Part shown: positions 1 to 14,200 of the stretch, one piece after another | How positions within the stretch are numbered: the first letter of the stretch is position 1 | Layout: each line of letters starts with the position of its first letter | Source: Seriola aureovittata | Taxonomy: Eukaryota > Chordata > Actinopteri > Carangiformes > Carangidae | Reading direction: 5' to 3' | DNA length: 64,000 bases | Assembly: GCF_021018895.1 (NCBI RefSeq) | Contig: NC_079375.1 | Coordinates: 12,494,732 to 12,558,731, forward strand | Made by a program: the position numbers and the translations under genes | Notes under the pieces: model-generated | Databases searched by the model: none | What the model saw: the letters and a program-made list of their open reading frames with translations, nothing else | Told to the model about the DNA's origin: nothing

Positions 1-3000
1 TAAAACGTCACAGTATAGTAAGGCACAAACATTTCAAAATATGTCATACTATAATAAGGCGAAAAAACGCCATATTATAGTAAGGCATAAAAATGTCAAA
101 ATACGTTATACTATTATAACGCATAAAAAGGGCAAAAAACGTCATAGTATAGTAAGACATATATACGCCATATTATAGTAAGGCATAAAAACGTCATAGT
201 ATAGTAAGGCATAAAAATGCTAAAAAAGTCATAGTATAGTAAGGTATAAGAGTGCCAACAAACGTCATAGTATAGTGAGCATCAAAATGGCAAAAAAACA
301 TCATAGTATAGTAAGGCATAAAAAGGTCTAAATATGTCATGGTATACTAAGGCATAAAAACGTCATAGTATAGTAAGGCATAAAATTGTAACAATATGTC
401 ATTGTATACTAAGGTATAAAAACGTCTTAGTATAGTAAGGCATAAAAATGGCAAAAAACGTCATAATATAGTAAGGCATAAAAGTGTCAAAATACATCAC
501 AGTATATTAAAGCATAAAAACATCATAGTATAATAAGGCTTTTAAATGTCATAGTATAATAAGGCATAAAAATGTCATAATATGTCATAGTATATTAAGG
601 TATTAAAACGTCATAGTACAGTAAGGAATAAAAATGGAAAAGAAGTCATAGTATAGTAAGGCATAAAAATGCAAAAAAACATCATAGTATGGTAAGGCAT
701 AAAAACGTCATAGTATAGTAAGGCTTTAAAACATCATAGTATAGTAAGGCATAAAAATGAAAAAAAAACGTTATAGTATAGTAAGGCATAAAAACGACAT
801 AGTATAATAAGGCACAAAAATGTCAAAATACGTCGTAATATAATAAGGCATAAAAATGGCAAAAAACGTATAGTATATTAAGGGCATAAAAATGCAAGAA
901 AAATGTGATAGTATAGTAAGGCATAAAAATGCAAAAAAAACGTTACAGTATAGTAAGGCACAAAAAATGTCAAAATACGTCATACTATAATAAGGCATAA
1001 AAATGGCAAAAAACGTCATAGTATAGTAAGGTATAGAAATACAAAAAAACGTCATAGTATAGTAAGGCATAAATACGCCATATTATAGTTAGGCATAAAA
1101 ACGTCATAGTATAGTAAGGCACAAAGACGTCAAAATATGTCATACTATAATAAGGCGAAAAAACGCCATATTATAGTAAGGCATAAAAATGTCATAGTAT
1201 AGTATAGTATAGTAAGGCTTAAAAATGCAAAAAAAACATCGTAGTATGGTAAGGCATAAAAACGTCATAGTATAGTAAGGCTTTAAAACATCATAGTATA
1301 GTAAGGCATAAAAATGCAAAAAAACATCATAGTGTATCAAGGCATAAAAATTTCTAAATACATCATAGTATACTAAGGCATAAAAACGTCATAGTATAGT
1401 AAGGAATAAAAATGGGAAAAAAAGTCATAGTATAGTAAGGCATAAAAATGCAAAAAAAACGTCATAGTATAGTAAGGCATAAAAATGTCTGAATACATCA
1501 AAGTATACTAAGGCATAAAAACGTCATAGTATAATAAGGCTCTAAAACGTCATAGTAAATTAAGGCATAAAAATGTCATAATATATCATAGTATAGTAAG
1601 GCATAAAAATAGCATAAAATGTCATAGTATAGTAAGGCATAAAAGTGCCAAAATACATCATAGTATACTAAGGATTAAAAACGTCATTGTATAGTATGGC
1701 TTAAAAATACAAAAAAACATCATAGTATAGTAAGGCATAAAAATGTCATAGTATAGTAAGGTATAAAAACGTCATAGTATAGTAAGGCATAAAAATGCAA
1801 AAAAAACGTCACAATATAGTAAGGCAGAAAAATGTCACAATGTCATAGTATACTAAGGCATAAAAACGTCATAGTAGTAAGGCATAAAATTGGAAAAAAA
1901 CATCATAGTATAGTAAGGCATAAAAATGGCAAAAAACATCATAGTGCATAAAGGCATAAAAATGTCTAAATACGTCATAGTATACTAAGGCATAAAAACG
2001 TCATATAAAAATGGCAAAAAAACGTCATAGTATAGTAAGGCATAAAAATGTAATTGTATAGTAAGGCTTTAAAACATCATAGTATAGTAGGCATAAAAAT
2101 GCAGAAAAACATCATATTATAGTAAGGTGTAAAAATGTCTAAATACGTCATAGTATACTAAGGCATAAAAACGTCATAGTATACTAAGGCATAAAAACGT
2201 CATAGTAGTAAGGCATAAAAGTGCCAAAATACATCAGAGTATATTAAGGTATGAAAACGTCATAGTATAGTAAGGCTTTAAAACGTCATAGTATAGTAAG
2301 GCATAAAAATTAAAAAAAATATCATAGTATAGTAAGGCATAAAAATGTCTAAATATGTCATAGTATACTAAGGCATAAAAACGTTATAGTACAATAAAGC
2401 TTTAAAACGTCATAGTATAGTAAGGCATAAAATTGGTAAAAATCATTATAGTATAGTAAAGCATAAAAATATCAAAATACGTCATAGTATACTAAGGCAT
2501 AAAAACGTCATAGTATAATACAGCTTTAAAACGTCATAGTATAGTAAGGCATAAAAATGTCAAAATATGTCATTGTATAGTAAGGCATAAAAACGTTATA
2601 GTAGAGTAAGGCTTTAAAATATCATCGTATAATAAGGCATAAAAATGCTTCAATATGTAATAGTATACTAAGGCATAAAAACATCATAGTATAGTAAAGC
2701 ATAAAAATGTCTGAATACGTCATAGTATACTAAGGCATGAAAACGTCATAGTATAATAAAGCTTTAAAACGTCATAGTATAGTAAGGCATAAAAACGTCA
2801 TAGTATAGTAAGGCATAAAAAAGTGAAAAAACGTCATAGTATATTAAGGCATAAAAATGTCTAAATATGTCATAGTATACTGAGGCATAAAAACGTCATT
2901 ATATAATAAGGCTTTAAAACATGTTAGTATAGTAAGGCATAAAAACGTCAAAATACATCATAGTATACTAAGGGATAAAAACATCATAGTATAATATGGC

Positions 3001-4508
3001 TTTAAAACGTCATAGTATACTAAGGCATAAAAAAGTTTAAATGCGTCATAGTATACTAAGGCATAAAAACGTCATAGTACTATAATGCTTTAAAACGTCA
3101 TGGTACAGTAAGGCACAAAGATGTCATAATATGTCATAGTATATTAAGGTATTAAAACGTCATAGTATAGTAAGGCATAAAAATGGCAAAAATCATCATA
3201 GTATAGTATGGCATAAAAATGGAAAAAAAACGTCATTGTATAGTAAGGCATAAAAATGGAAAAATACGTCATTGTATAGTTAGGCATAAAAACGTCATAG
3301 TATAGTAAGGCTTTAAAATATCATCGTATAGTAAGGCATAAAAATGCTTCAATACATAATAGCATACTAAGGCATAAAAACATCATAGTATAGTAAGGCA
3401 TAAAAATTTTTAAATACGTCATAGTATACTAAGGCATAAAAACATCATAGTATAGTAAGGCACAAAAATGTCATAATATGTCATAGTATATTAAGGTATT
3501 AAAACGTCATAGTATAGTAAGGCGTAAAACTGCCAAAATACATCATAGTATACTAAGGATTAAAAACGCCATAGTATAGTAAGGTTTTAAAACGTCATAG
3601 TATAGTGAAGCTTGAAAAAACAAAAAAACATCATAGTATAGTAAGGCATAAAAATGTCTAAATACGTCATAGTATACTAAGGCATAAAAACGTCATAGTA
3701 TAATAAGGCCTTAAAATGTCATAGTATAGTAAGGCATAAAAATGTCAAAATGTCATAGTATATACTAAGGCATAAAAACGTCATAGTAGTAAGGCATAAA
3801 ATTGGAAAAAAACGTCATAGTATAGTAAGGCATAACAATGGCAAAAAACATGATAGTATAGTAAGGCATAAAAACTCAAAATACGTCATAGTATACTAAG
3901 GCATAAAAACGTCATAGTATAGTAAGGCATAGAATTGGAAAAAAAAATGTCATAGTATAGTAAGGCATAACAATGGCAAAAAACGTCATAGTATAGTAGG
4001 GCATAAAAATGTCAAAATACATCATAGCATACTAAGGCATAAAAATGTCATAGTATAATAAGGCCTTAAAATGTCATAGTATAGTAAGGCATAAAAATGT
4101 CAGAATGTCATAGTATATACTAAGGCATAAAAACGTCATAGTAGTAAGGCATAAAATTGGAAAAAAACGTCATAGTATAGTAAGGCATAACAATGGCAAA
4201 AAACATGATAGTATAGTAAGGCATAAAAACTCAAAATACGTCATAGTATACTAAGGCATAAAAACGTCATAGTATAGTAAGGCATAGAATTGGAAAAAAA
4301 AAACGTCATAGTATAGTAAGGCATAACAATGGCAAAAAACGTCATAGTATAGTAAGGCATAAAAATGTCAAAATACATCATAGCATACTAAGGCATAAAA
4401 ATGTCAAACATCGCAGCATAGTAAAGTATTAAATGCAAAAAAAAGGTCATTGTATAGTAAGGCATAAAAATGTCAAAATACGTCATAGTATAGTAATGCA
4501 TAAAAACG
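1..4508. repeat. AT-rich satellite array, 26/36-bp units
   Basis: A tandem array fills the first 4.5 kb and continues past the left edge. The core unit is about 26 bp, CGTCATAGTATAGTAAGG followed by CATAAAAA. In many units a roughly 10-bp spacer such as TGTCAAAATA or TGGCAAAAAA follows, giving about 36 bp. Short and long units often alternate, forming a dimer of about 62 bp. Units differ by scattered substitutions and 1-4 bp indels. The array stops at about 4508, where ordinary mixed sequence begins. Open frames inside it encode only repetitive peptides of the MPYYTMTF type and are not genes. Whether the array is centromeric, heterochromatic or a local minisatellite cannot be told from one window. 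Confidence 0.95.
3690..4395. repeat. 355-bp tandem duplication inside the satellite
   Basis: Two adjacent blocks of about 355 bp are nearly identical, far closer to each other than neighbouring units are. Shared private variants include GGCCTTAAAATGTC (3707 and 4062), the extra TATA in AGTATATACTAAGG, the AACAATGG units and the AGAATTGG units. This indicates a recent unequal-exchange or slippage event covering many units at once. The block edges are approximate. Confidence 0.8.
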
Positions 4509-7500
4509 GAATTCAGATACTTCTCACTGTGGGACGACATTTCATTTTACATTATTATAGGCCCATGCGGGGAGAGAGAGAGACACAGAGGGAGATCGTG
4601 ATCGCGATCGCAGTTTTACACACTAGGTTCAGCCTGCGTACCCGCAAGAAACTGAAAAAAAGAAAAACAAGAATATAAAATGTTCAAAAAGCTTTAGCAC
4701 TTTCTCAGGTCATTAGAGGAGGGGGGTAGCGATGAGAACTGGAGTGAGGATGAGAGGTCACTGTCAACTGGTGCATCTGTCAGCATGTCAACTCCAGGTA
4801 AGTTCTCTGAGAACTTCCAAAAAATCTCAGTGAGAACAGTTTCCAAGCTAAATACAGTAGCACTTATCTATTTTTTTCCACTGCTTGAGCAGAATTGCTT
4901 GAGAACCCAAACAATGTAATTATATGACGTCTGGCAGACCATTGTGGTGCCTGTGGGTATTAGAATGGTGGCAATTCTAGTGTTTATATATATATATACT
5001 GTATATATATGGGGCATTTCAAATGCTCTTAGGAGCCCCTTGGTGGCCATGGGGGCCCTAAGCAGCTGCTTAGTTCGCTTATGCCTTGGGCTGGTCTGAC
5101 TGGAAAGCTTCTGTTTCAGACATGGAATACGCTGAACTTAAAAGGATACTTCAGAGACTTAGTGCTGCATTTCCATAATCTCAGGGGACTGATGAAAGAC
5201 AGATAGAAGAAAAATGGTGAAAATAGAAAGAGCAGAGGCTGCGATATCCTGACTTTTAGTCTCTACTATGGGTCCAACTCCAGAAACCCAGCCCAGGCTA
5301 AGAACGGCTAACCCTGATGACATCTTCAGGGCTATTTTTCAGACTTCACCACAGCCTAAGCAATAACCTTGTTAAAAAAGAAAAAAGTAAGTTCTCATAA
5401 TGGCTGAACTTAATCATGAGTAGTGTGTATTTTTGACACATTAGCACTGTGCTTTGTACTAATTGTACTATACTGATACATAATAAGTACAACTTGACAG
5501 ATATTTACTACATACCACAGACATACTTCACTTGTGTCTGTGACCTCGACTATTCTGAGAAACCTGGAAGTTTTAATTCACTGTGTTCAACTTATTTTTT
5601 CTTTTTTAATGATGGACCTCTTCACCAAGAACATTGTGTAGACCCCATACTGTATGTCAATATACAATTTATATACTTCAAATATCATATCTGCAATGGT
5701 AACTTGAGTATAATGAAGTTATATTTCAAGTATGTCAATATTTAGTACAGATGTGTTTTTAAATCATATTGGTAATAATAGTATACATAGTATATTAAAT
5801 TGTACCATTTACATATCATTAAAGGAATAGTCCTCAGTTTGGGAAATACCCTTATTGGCTTTCTTGCTGAGAGTTGCATGAAAATCTCTAATCTAATCAC
5901 ATCTTTGCAGTTATTGTGAACCTACCTTAACATGCCGGTTAGCTTAGCTTAGTTTATCTTACCTTATCTTATCTTAGTTCAGTTTAGCTTAGCTTAGCGT
6001 AAAGACAGGAAACAGCTTGGATCACACAAAAGATAAGAGGTACAGTAGGTGTATTTTGTTACCTTTGAAAGAAGCTAAGCTAACTGCTGGCTGTAGCATA
6101 ATGGACTGATATAGGGGTTTAAACTTTATGTGTAGTCAAGTGCAAAATCAGTATGTCTATAAGTACAGAAATCTTACCATACTTCTGAGAACACATCAAA
6201 ATTCACTTTTCACATGACCAGTAAACTCAACTTCACATGCAAATATGGTGGCATACCCAGAAGCTGCGAGAAATAAAACCAACCACAGGTGAGCCATGTT
6301 ATAAAAGGTCTCATTTATTAATTTATCACACAGCATATTTGTTAATAAAACATCTGCAAAAAATAAAATAACCTCACTCTCTAGATCCTGTGTTATAAGG
6401 GTATATGCGACCGGGATAATTTTAAAGCACAAAAGCATCACTCAGACTTTCTTTGCATAGACTGCACAACCATTAGTTTCCCTCAGTCACTCACATCAGC
6501 TTAACAAGCCCACACTGTACGAAGCACTTTACTGACCCCATTTAATTTGCTATCCTCTAGAGTTTACTGAGCCATGGGCCTCTTGTGTTTGGATTCTACT
6601 TTGTAAATGGAAGGTAAGAGCATGACTAATTGCACTAATTGACCTGAACTCTTTCTGAATATGATAGTTTAGCCGTCACTCTGTTGTATTTATAAACAAT
6701 TTAGTGAAGTTTAAAGGGGCATCTCCTTTGGAGGCCATGATGCTACATTTTTTTTTTCTATTTTTCTAGCGGTGTGTTTTTCTCATTTGTCAATGTAAAG
6801 ATTTCTTTTACTTTATTTACAAGCTGAAGTAAAAAAAAAAGATAATATTCCAAAAATACACCATTGCTGATTTTATTCTCCTAAATTGGTCCATAGAGTA
6901 AATGATGAAGAGAGTACAAGGTTATGCGCTATCTACCTAGTCGTCTCTGGTGCACATCAAATTAACAAATGCAGTAATCCCTACAAGTAATTGCTTGCCA
7001 TAATTCATAATTCTTTGAGTTCATTTGAATGTCAGTGTTTATTTACATAATTAAGTTTTAGGGAGAGAGAAAAAACAATATGGAAGGGGGTTTTTAATCA
7101 TGTTTAGAGAGGTTTTGTCAGATTATGGTTGTGTGGATGGTGAACCTGATTATTAAAGTGTCATTCCTTATCCATACACTCGAAGCTACACTTCCACACA
7201 GCCTTCCTATCCAGTAATCCAGGAAACAGTTATAACCTGACCTCAAACACGGGTGTACATCATATACAGAGAAAAAGAAATGAGGTTACTGAGTATATTC
7301 GTACACATGCCCATCTGAAACCATTCATTTACTCCACTAATGCTGCCAGCAAATATGTAATTAAATTCAATCAAAATAAAAATGTTTTTGTGTTGCAGGA
7401 TTTTAGCTGGACTCATCACACATCAGTAGAAAATAAATTTAACTGCTAATTGAAGTATGAATGTAGGCAAAAGTTTTCACCTCAAGAACAAACACAAAAG

Positions 7501-8017
7501 TGGAAATATAGAAAGCGCCATCATCATATCCATTGTCCATAAATATCCTTGCAGAACTTCAAGTGATGTGTTGTCTGATGTGGAAAAAAGGGCTAAAATT
7601 AGTTTATCTTAAACCCCAAATCTTCAGTAAAATTACATAGAAAAGCAGACTACCCTGGGAAAAGAACTCAATTTTTCTTTGTGTCATGTTGATTATAAGG
7701 ATGTCTGAGGATCAAGAGAAGGACAAATTCACATAAAAATGTTTTTGAATCGCATATTTCGTGTTCATAGAGTGTTCCTGTGAAGTTGTTCAAAGTAGAG
7801 GTTTGTGTTTAGGTCCACAACGATTCCAGAAATCCCAGAAATCTGATGCTTCTTCAGAGGTGATCCCTAAGAGCTTTTCTGTTCCACCACTGTATACAGC
7901 TGTCCTCCATAATGTCAAAGTCTGAAATTTTTCCACTTCTCCCGTCCACCAGTTTAGGCCACGGTCACAACTAAGTGCGGTGTCTTTTTAAAAGGGGTCT
8001 GGAGAGGGCAGTACCTG
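4509..8017. other. Gene-free sequence and sntg1 3' flank
   Basis: No open frame here resembles a known protein. It contains one copy of the inverted-repeat element family (5819-6125), short AT-rich tracts and otherwise unique-looking sequence. The part nearest 8017 should be the sntg1 3' untranslated region. The nearest clear minus-strand AATAAA is at 7038-7043 (TTTATT on the plus strand), which would give a 3' UTR of about 1 kb, but this end is a guess. Confidence 0.5.
5819..6125 (+). mobile_element. Family A inverted-repeat element, copy 1 (rearranged)
   Basis: It starts with TTAAAGGAATAGTCCTCAG, then the TTGGGAAATA motif, a diverged GCTGAGAG segment and the GTTAGCTTAGCTTAG segment that mark this family. 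At 6072 the reverse complement AGCTAAGCTAAC appears, so the copy is partly palindromic or is two fragments in opposite orientation. The right terminal repeat is not recognisable. Confidence 0.6.
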
Positions 8018-8200
8018 TCAAGTGGCGTATTTGAGTTTGGGTGTCTGTGAATTACATGAGATACTGGAAAGAGAAGGAATCCCTGTGCTAGTCGCGGTGC
8101 CATGGCTCTCCACAAACATCGGGTCCAGGCAAGCAACTTTGGCAGCAAAAAAAGCGTGAATGCAATGAAGCACGGCGAAGAGGTTTGAGAACTCCAGCTC
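8018..8200 (-). CDS. sntg1: sntg1 coding exon 17 with stop (residues 466-525)
   Basis: It starts ELEFSNLFAVLHCIHAFFAA and ends LKYAT followed by TGA at 8020-8018. Acceptor CTCTTTCAG. The last 30 residues are serine/threonine rich and diverge from human, but the terminal KYAT resembles the human KYTT end. An overlapping 111-codon frame that reads on past 8018 is a shadow. Confidence 0.95.
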   Translation of the reverse strand, partial: ELEFSNLFAVLHCIHAFFAAKVACLDPMFVESHGTATSTGIPSLSSISCNSQTPKLKYAT

Positions 8201-11200
8201 CTGAAAGAGGAAAAATACGCATTATCTAATTTTCTATAACGAAATTGTTTTGAATAACATCTCCCTTTATGCAACGCAGCATTAAGCATCTCTCAAAGTT
8301 ACTTACCTTTGCTTCAATAGATTTGGAGTCTTGATTTTGGAATAAAAACTTGATCTTGCTTTTTCCATCATCGGATGATCCTTTTAGTTGGGAGAACTTG
8401 TATCTCCACAGTACCGCCTGTAATATAGAAATTACAAAGATTATGTGGGTCTACTAAAGAAAAAATACAACTAGCCTTTATATCTTTATTTACAGCAATC
8501 CAATCTGTGAACCCCTTCTTGTGTCACTGTTTCATGAATAATTCATGTTAAAATCCACATGGATCCAGTGAGAAATGGGGCACGTCAGCAGATCAACCAG
8601 ATATCTGTTGCTGTGAGATATAAACTTGTTATTTTCGCCACTGGGAAATTTAACAAGCCACAGCAATTTCACCTGAAATAGCAGAGCTTCAGTGATTCAA
8701 TTAGTGTTGAACTGCATAAACAAAAGCCGAGCACTGAGCCAAGCGACAGTTTCCAGGCTGACTCCTCAGGTCGACAGCTGGCCACACTTTTCTCATGAAT
8801 ATGTGTCTGTTCATTACAACTCTGTGCTGACTGTTCCTGCCGCTGTAATAATCACAGTAACCCCGATCAGAGTACTGATGGAATGTTGTATTTCCATTTG
8901 CTGTTACCTTATTTACTTCTACTCCACTACATTTGTCTGACAGTTGTACTTAGTAGCCACTTCTAAGGTTACAATTTTTTACCCATCCTGTCCACTGAAA
9001 ACCACATATCTCCAACTTTGGTAATTTTGAATTAATTTTATTCCTATAAACTGAAGGATGACGTGTTGCTTTACAGGGTTCTCACAGGACAACAACGCTA
9101 CATACATGATAATCTTATAGAATATGATGCATTTCAGTAGATTAAGCGACCCGGTGGTAGCTATAGAAAGACGTTAAACTGAACAGTAAATGCAGTATAA
9201 GTATTTTCCCTGTGTGCTATCTGAATACATGAAGCTTGACTGTGATATTTTTTTACTGGGCAAAAAATAATTTTAAATCAGATCAGATATTCATGAAACA
9301 CTATCAGAGTGTAACAGGAAGAGTGTCACCTTGTCTTCTTTGCCTTTAAAAACCCATCTGACTCTTGTTAACCTTGACAGAGGTGATGATATTTCCATCT
9401 CTCTCATGTCAGTCACAACCACTTGATATTATATCAGTAACATTTTCCAAATGGAGGATTATATCTGACTCTATTTCCTCTTAAGGAGACGTTCTCATGA
9501 GCTTTGCTCAATTTTATTTTTGTTTCTTTATTGTTGTTGTGCAATAATGAAGTTAAAATATCCTTTCATCAACAACATGTTTCAAATGTGTTAATTTGAA
9601 CTGATTTCAAACTAGATGTTTGCTATTTTAAGCTATTAATTACACAAAGGTGGATATTGTTAAAATAATATTTGTAAACAAGACACAGTAATCCTGGAAT
9701 TGTTGGATTTTCAGATTTAGCCTTGTTTTTTCAATATCGTCACCTTCCTAAAATAATGGCCTAAGTCATGTTTTGACAAAAATGTTTTTTTTGCCTAAAT
9801 CACCCCCTCATGATGCTGGCCACCTCTGGTAAAATCGCCTGAATCCTCAGTTGAGGGGAACATGCAATTCTACCCCCGGTTGTATAATGGCCTATGTCAA
9901 AAGTGTGACTCTTTTGTTGAGTTTTTTGTGTTTCCTGAAAAACCTGAAAAAATGACTTAGGCCATTATTTTAAGAGGGTGTCGATATGTTAGTTTCAGGT
10001 TGCATTCATACTGTTACCACTAGAAGCTAAAAGCTGGACGTTTCAACCATTTGTTAACCATTAGTTAACTTGTGATGACAAATATACTAAAGATTAGTCT
10101 CAAACCAACTGTAAATACTTTTTTTGTATTTATTTTTCTCCTACATAGGAATACATGGGTAGATTTTTTTTCAAACGAATCTTAATTTTTATTCTTTTCA
10201 AATTAGTCGAGCTACTCTGCAGTCTTTCAACATGCCCTCCCCCCTCAGGCACACACTGGTGATTTGTAAATTTTGCTCATCTGGTGCATTTATTTTTTGT
10301 TGTACAGATCAGAGCAAGAACTTCCCTATAAAGATATTATAACCAGAGTATTTTGATGCCTTTCTTAAGGCAGAGAGTCACATTCACATGAACCATTTTA
10401 TGTTTGCTCACTGTTTCTCTCAAGTTGGTTTTTCCTACACTTTAGCTTTTTATTTAAACAGCTGACTCTAAGGGTGTCTTGCCACCAGAGCGTGAACCCT
10501 CTGAGTCTTGACAGCTCACTTGCTCTATGCACAGTCCTCATTTGTTATGCAAATGTTGTATTTGTTGTATTTACATTTTATGCCCTTTATTTAATAGATG
10601 ATACTAACTGCTTTATCCATCCATCAGGTTTGGGAGGGCTGGAGCTGCACTCACACTTTCTCACAGGTTGCTAATGTGCACCTTTAGAGTTTTATAGATT
10701 ATGAATCATTGTGCAGTGGAGGCCTTTGTTCTGTCAGGCTTGTTTTATTATGTGATACCAATTCCAATTAAGATGAATTTTTTCAGCTTTTGCAAAAAAA
10801 AAGAAATAGAGCTGTGGAACATCTTACTGGACCCTGAGCCAGCGGAATACAGCTCAACTTGTTGTACAGAGTTTTATTTGTGCTGTTTTCGATTAAAACT
10901 AATTCTAACATGGGTTTTCAAATTTGCCAATAGCAGCTTTTAATTATGCAGTAATCCCACCCCGTGAATTGTCTGCGATTGTAGTTTACATATGGATTGT
11001 GTTTTGCACGTTTTACTCTGTAAACAATACACTGGCAACATTCTTATCGTCCTTGGGGGACATTGTTGCTTCCCATTGCAGGAATTAGGGCCAAAATCTT
11101 AGAGAACAATATGGCAACGCTTGTGTCCTGCTCAGCCACATAATGTGCACCAGTGGAGTAGTCTGCATGACTCTCAGACTTGGGGAAAGGCCAAAATGAA

Positions 11201-14200
11201 CTGCAGGGAGAAGTGAAGTTTGAGCTGGGGGGAACCAGCCGTCAAAACAAATGTGCTCATACTCCCAAAATGCACACAGTGCAGAATAAGTGAGTAGCAC
11301 CAAAAAAAGAAAAAGGGAAACTGAGGCATGGCATCGTGATTAGTTTCATCACACTGTGTACAATCTCCCACTGAAAGGATCTGTTTTCCCTTTTCCCAGT
11401 TCTTATTGATGATGAAAGGACTGTCCTACACTCACCTTTGAAGCTGCATCAAAGCACACAAAGCCCATGCTGAAGTCAATAGTAAGTCCCATAAGGTGGC
11501 TCTCCATGATACAGGCATATGTTTTACTCTACAGAATAGAAGAACAAGATGTTACCCACAAGGACACAAAAGTCTCTTTTGCTGCTGTGAAAATGTTATA
11601 TGAGCATTATCAATCTTTGTACTAAAACAACTGAGGTGGAACCTTGTGTGAGATTAAAATCATCACAATTCCCCGCACGTTGCCTACTGTTAAGGTGCTG
11701 ACCTGTATCCTCTCCACCTCCAGGAAGGTGGCCATCTGAAAAGCCTTTTCCCAGATCAGCAGCTCGCACTCCAACTCGACGCTGAAGAACATGTCCTCCC
11801 CGCTCTCTGTCTGGACGCTGAAGCAGTGCTTCCTCTTGTCCAGAAGGTCATTATCCTAAGACAAGACAGTACGACTGCCATGCTGATCAGGTACAGATGG
11901 GCAGAGTGATGTGGAGATAAGACGAGCAACAGCAATGCAGGGAGGTAAAGGGAGGTTTATTTCACTCTGATGACAGAGTACAGGCTGCAGACTGCAGCTG
12001 TAAGAGCACTTGAATTCTTATTCTCTATATCTTCAACACTCGCATTAAGGTAATAGGCATGTATGCAGGCTGAAACAGACAGTGTTTTACTCTAATGTAT
12101 CTTTTTATAGCTTTATGTAACACAAATAGCACAGTCTAATAGGTATGGCAGTGTAGGTCAATTTATATCTGATTTAATATGTCTGATTTAATATGTTTGT
12201 ATGAATTAAATTAAATTACCCATAATGAGTTTGTACATAATGAATTGCAGATAAATTCTAACAATCAAATTCAAAGTGACCTCGAATCTGGAGAGACTCA
12301 ACAAAACAATCTGAGCCTTGAGCATCTCTGTGGGATTGACAAGCACATGCAAGGTACTAAGTGAGTTATGTAAGTGCAGCCCTCAGACTCTGTTTGCTAC
12401 TTTTTATTCCTTCAGTGTATCCAGCGTGGGGCTTTAATCTCTAAATGGAATGAATGAATGAATGAATGAATGAATGAATGAATGAAAAACAGGTGCCTTA
12501 CCTTTAAAATCTTGCACATTATCTCATACACAGTAAAGCTTTTCTCTGCTCTGGTCCAGTCCCATGTTGTCACCTGAAAATATCACATAAATGTTTGGAA
12601 ATACTTTTAAATGACAATTCACTTGAGCGTTTGCTAAGTGCGGTCCCCCTTTAGCTACTGGTGTTACGCCCGGCTAGCTTCTCATTTTACACTGCACAAT
12701 GACACATTTTTTAGGCATGCTAATGCTAATCCACTCCTCACTCATTTGCTTTTGTTTTTGGAAAGGTAATTTTAAAAGAAAAAACTAACATCCAAACTCT
12801 TTAGATACCAAGTGTCGCTCTTACGATAAACCTAATCTGAAGCTTATGTCTTGTTACGGTTGCTAAACCGTGATAGGTCAATCACTATCAGGGGGCAGGG
12901 TTTATGTAGTCACTTGAGGGGATATATTCCTCGGAGGAAACTAATCTTCAATAATAAATAAGCTTGTCTCGACGTCTGAACAAGCAAGCTCCCATATTCC
13001 ACCATCCACTCACATTAGCATATTCCATTTATATCAACACAGTCAAGTTGAGCAGGCAATTTTCAGTTATCTATCAATCTTTTCCCATCTCCAGTACCAT
13101 CGACAGCTTATCCCTCTTGTCATAATCACTTAAGTGGCTGGCAGAATGTAAACAGATTTAATGATCATCATCAATCAACAGGAAGATCAATGCAGCACAA
13201 ATGATTATGAGTGAGCTGCTTCCTTTTTTTTTCCAGCAGGAAAGCATTTTCTCCCTCAACAATACATTAACATCAAATGAAAATCTCCTGTGGAGTTGAG
13301 CAACATTAGTTCAAACGCAGAAGTTTTGTGGGTTGAAGACATTGGTATAAAACAAGCAAAGATGGAGTCAAAACTTACAGGGGGGGCTGAAAACTTGAAG
13401 AGTGAGGAACCCCTCAAAGCGAGGAACTTTGGTGAATACATTCGGTCCTGAACAGAGTCCTGCTCCTTCTCGTCGACCCAGCCCATGTAAATAATCTATC
13501 AAAGGGTAAAACAAAACAAAGATGAACACCAGAGACGTGGTGTGTAATAACAGGCTTCTAAGGGTTGGGATAAATTCCTGTGTCATACTCATTTGATATA
13601 GTACAGAAAATTATTTGAGATTTGGAACCAAATATTCAGGAGCTTTAAAGATAATGAGACAGGTATGCCTGATTTCTAGCAGATAAAATACCTGACAAAT
13701 CGAGGTATTTTGTCACACAAAAATCATATGAAGAGCCAATAAGAGAGATCTGCATGCCACAGAATAAAGTAGGAAAAATCTGTGATGGTAGACAAATCTG
13801 TAACACTTCCAACCTATTTAGTATTTACAAGCAATATATTAACAATTAATAAATGGCTCATAACACATTATAATGTAGTTTTTAGCAGAAAAAAGTACAT
13901 TTGTAAGTATTAAATAATGTATTTGACAACTACAGCATATCTCCTGCGGCATCTGGCATCTGTAACTGGTGTAGAAACAACAGTAAATTAATTACTGTCA
14001 ATGTAGTTTAACACACTCAAAATGAGATATAAAGTATTTGGTTCTTACTTTTATTACACATATATTTTAATTTATAAATACTTTTTCAGTCTCAGTGAGA
14101 GCTAAGAAAACATCATCCTTACACGAAGGCAGTGAGATACAGCTGAGAGATCTGGGACCTTTCATTTTTAAAACGACTGTTTCTGAAGTCAGGGATTAAC

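Noticed and set aside
771..1340. Minus-strand open frames of 99 and 66 codons in the satellite
   Set aside because: They repeat MPYYTMTF-like peptides because the satellite unit happens to lack stops in one frame; no sign of a gene.
1..4508. CRISPR-like array
   Set aside because: Spacers are not unique and the sequence is plainly vertebrate satellite DNA.
7954..8289. 111-codon minus-strand open frame
   Set aside because: It runs across the last sntg1 exon and intron in the wrong frame; the true frame ends at 8018.
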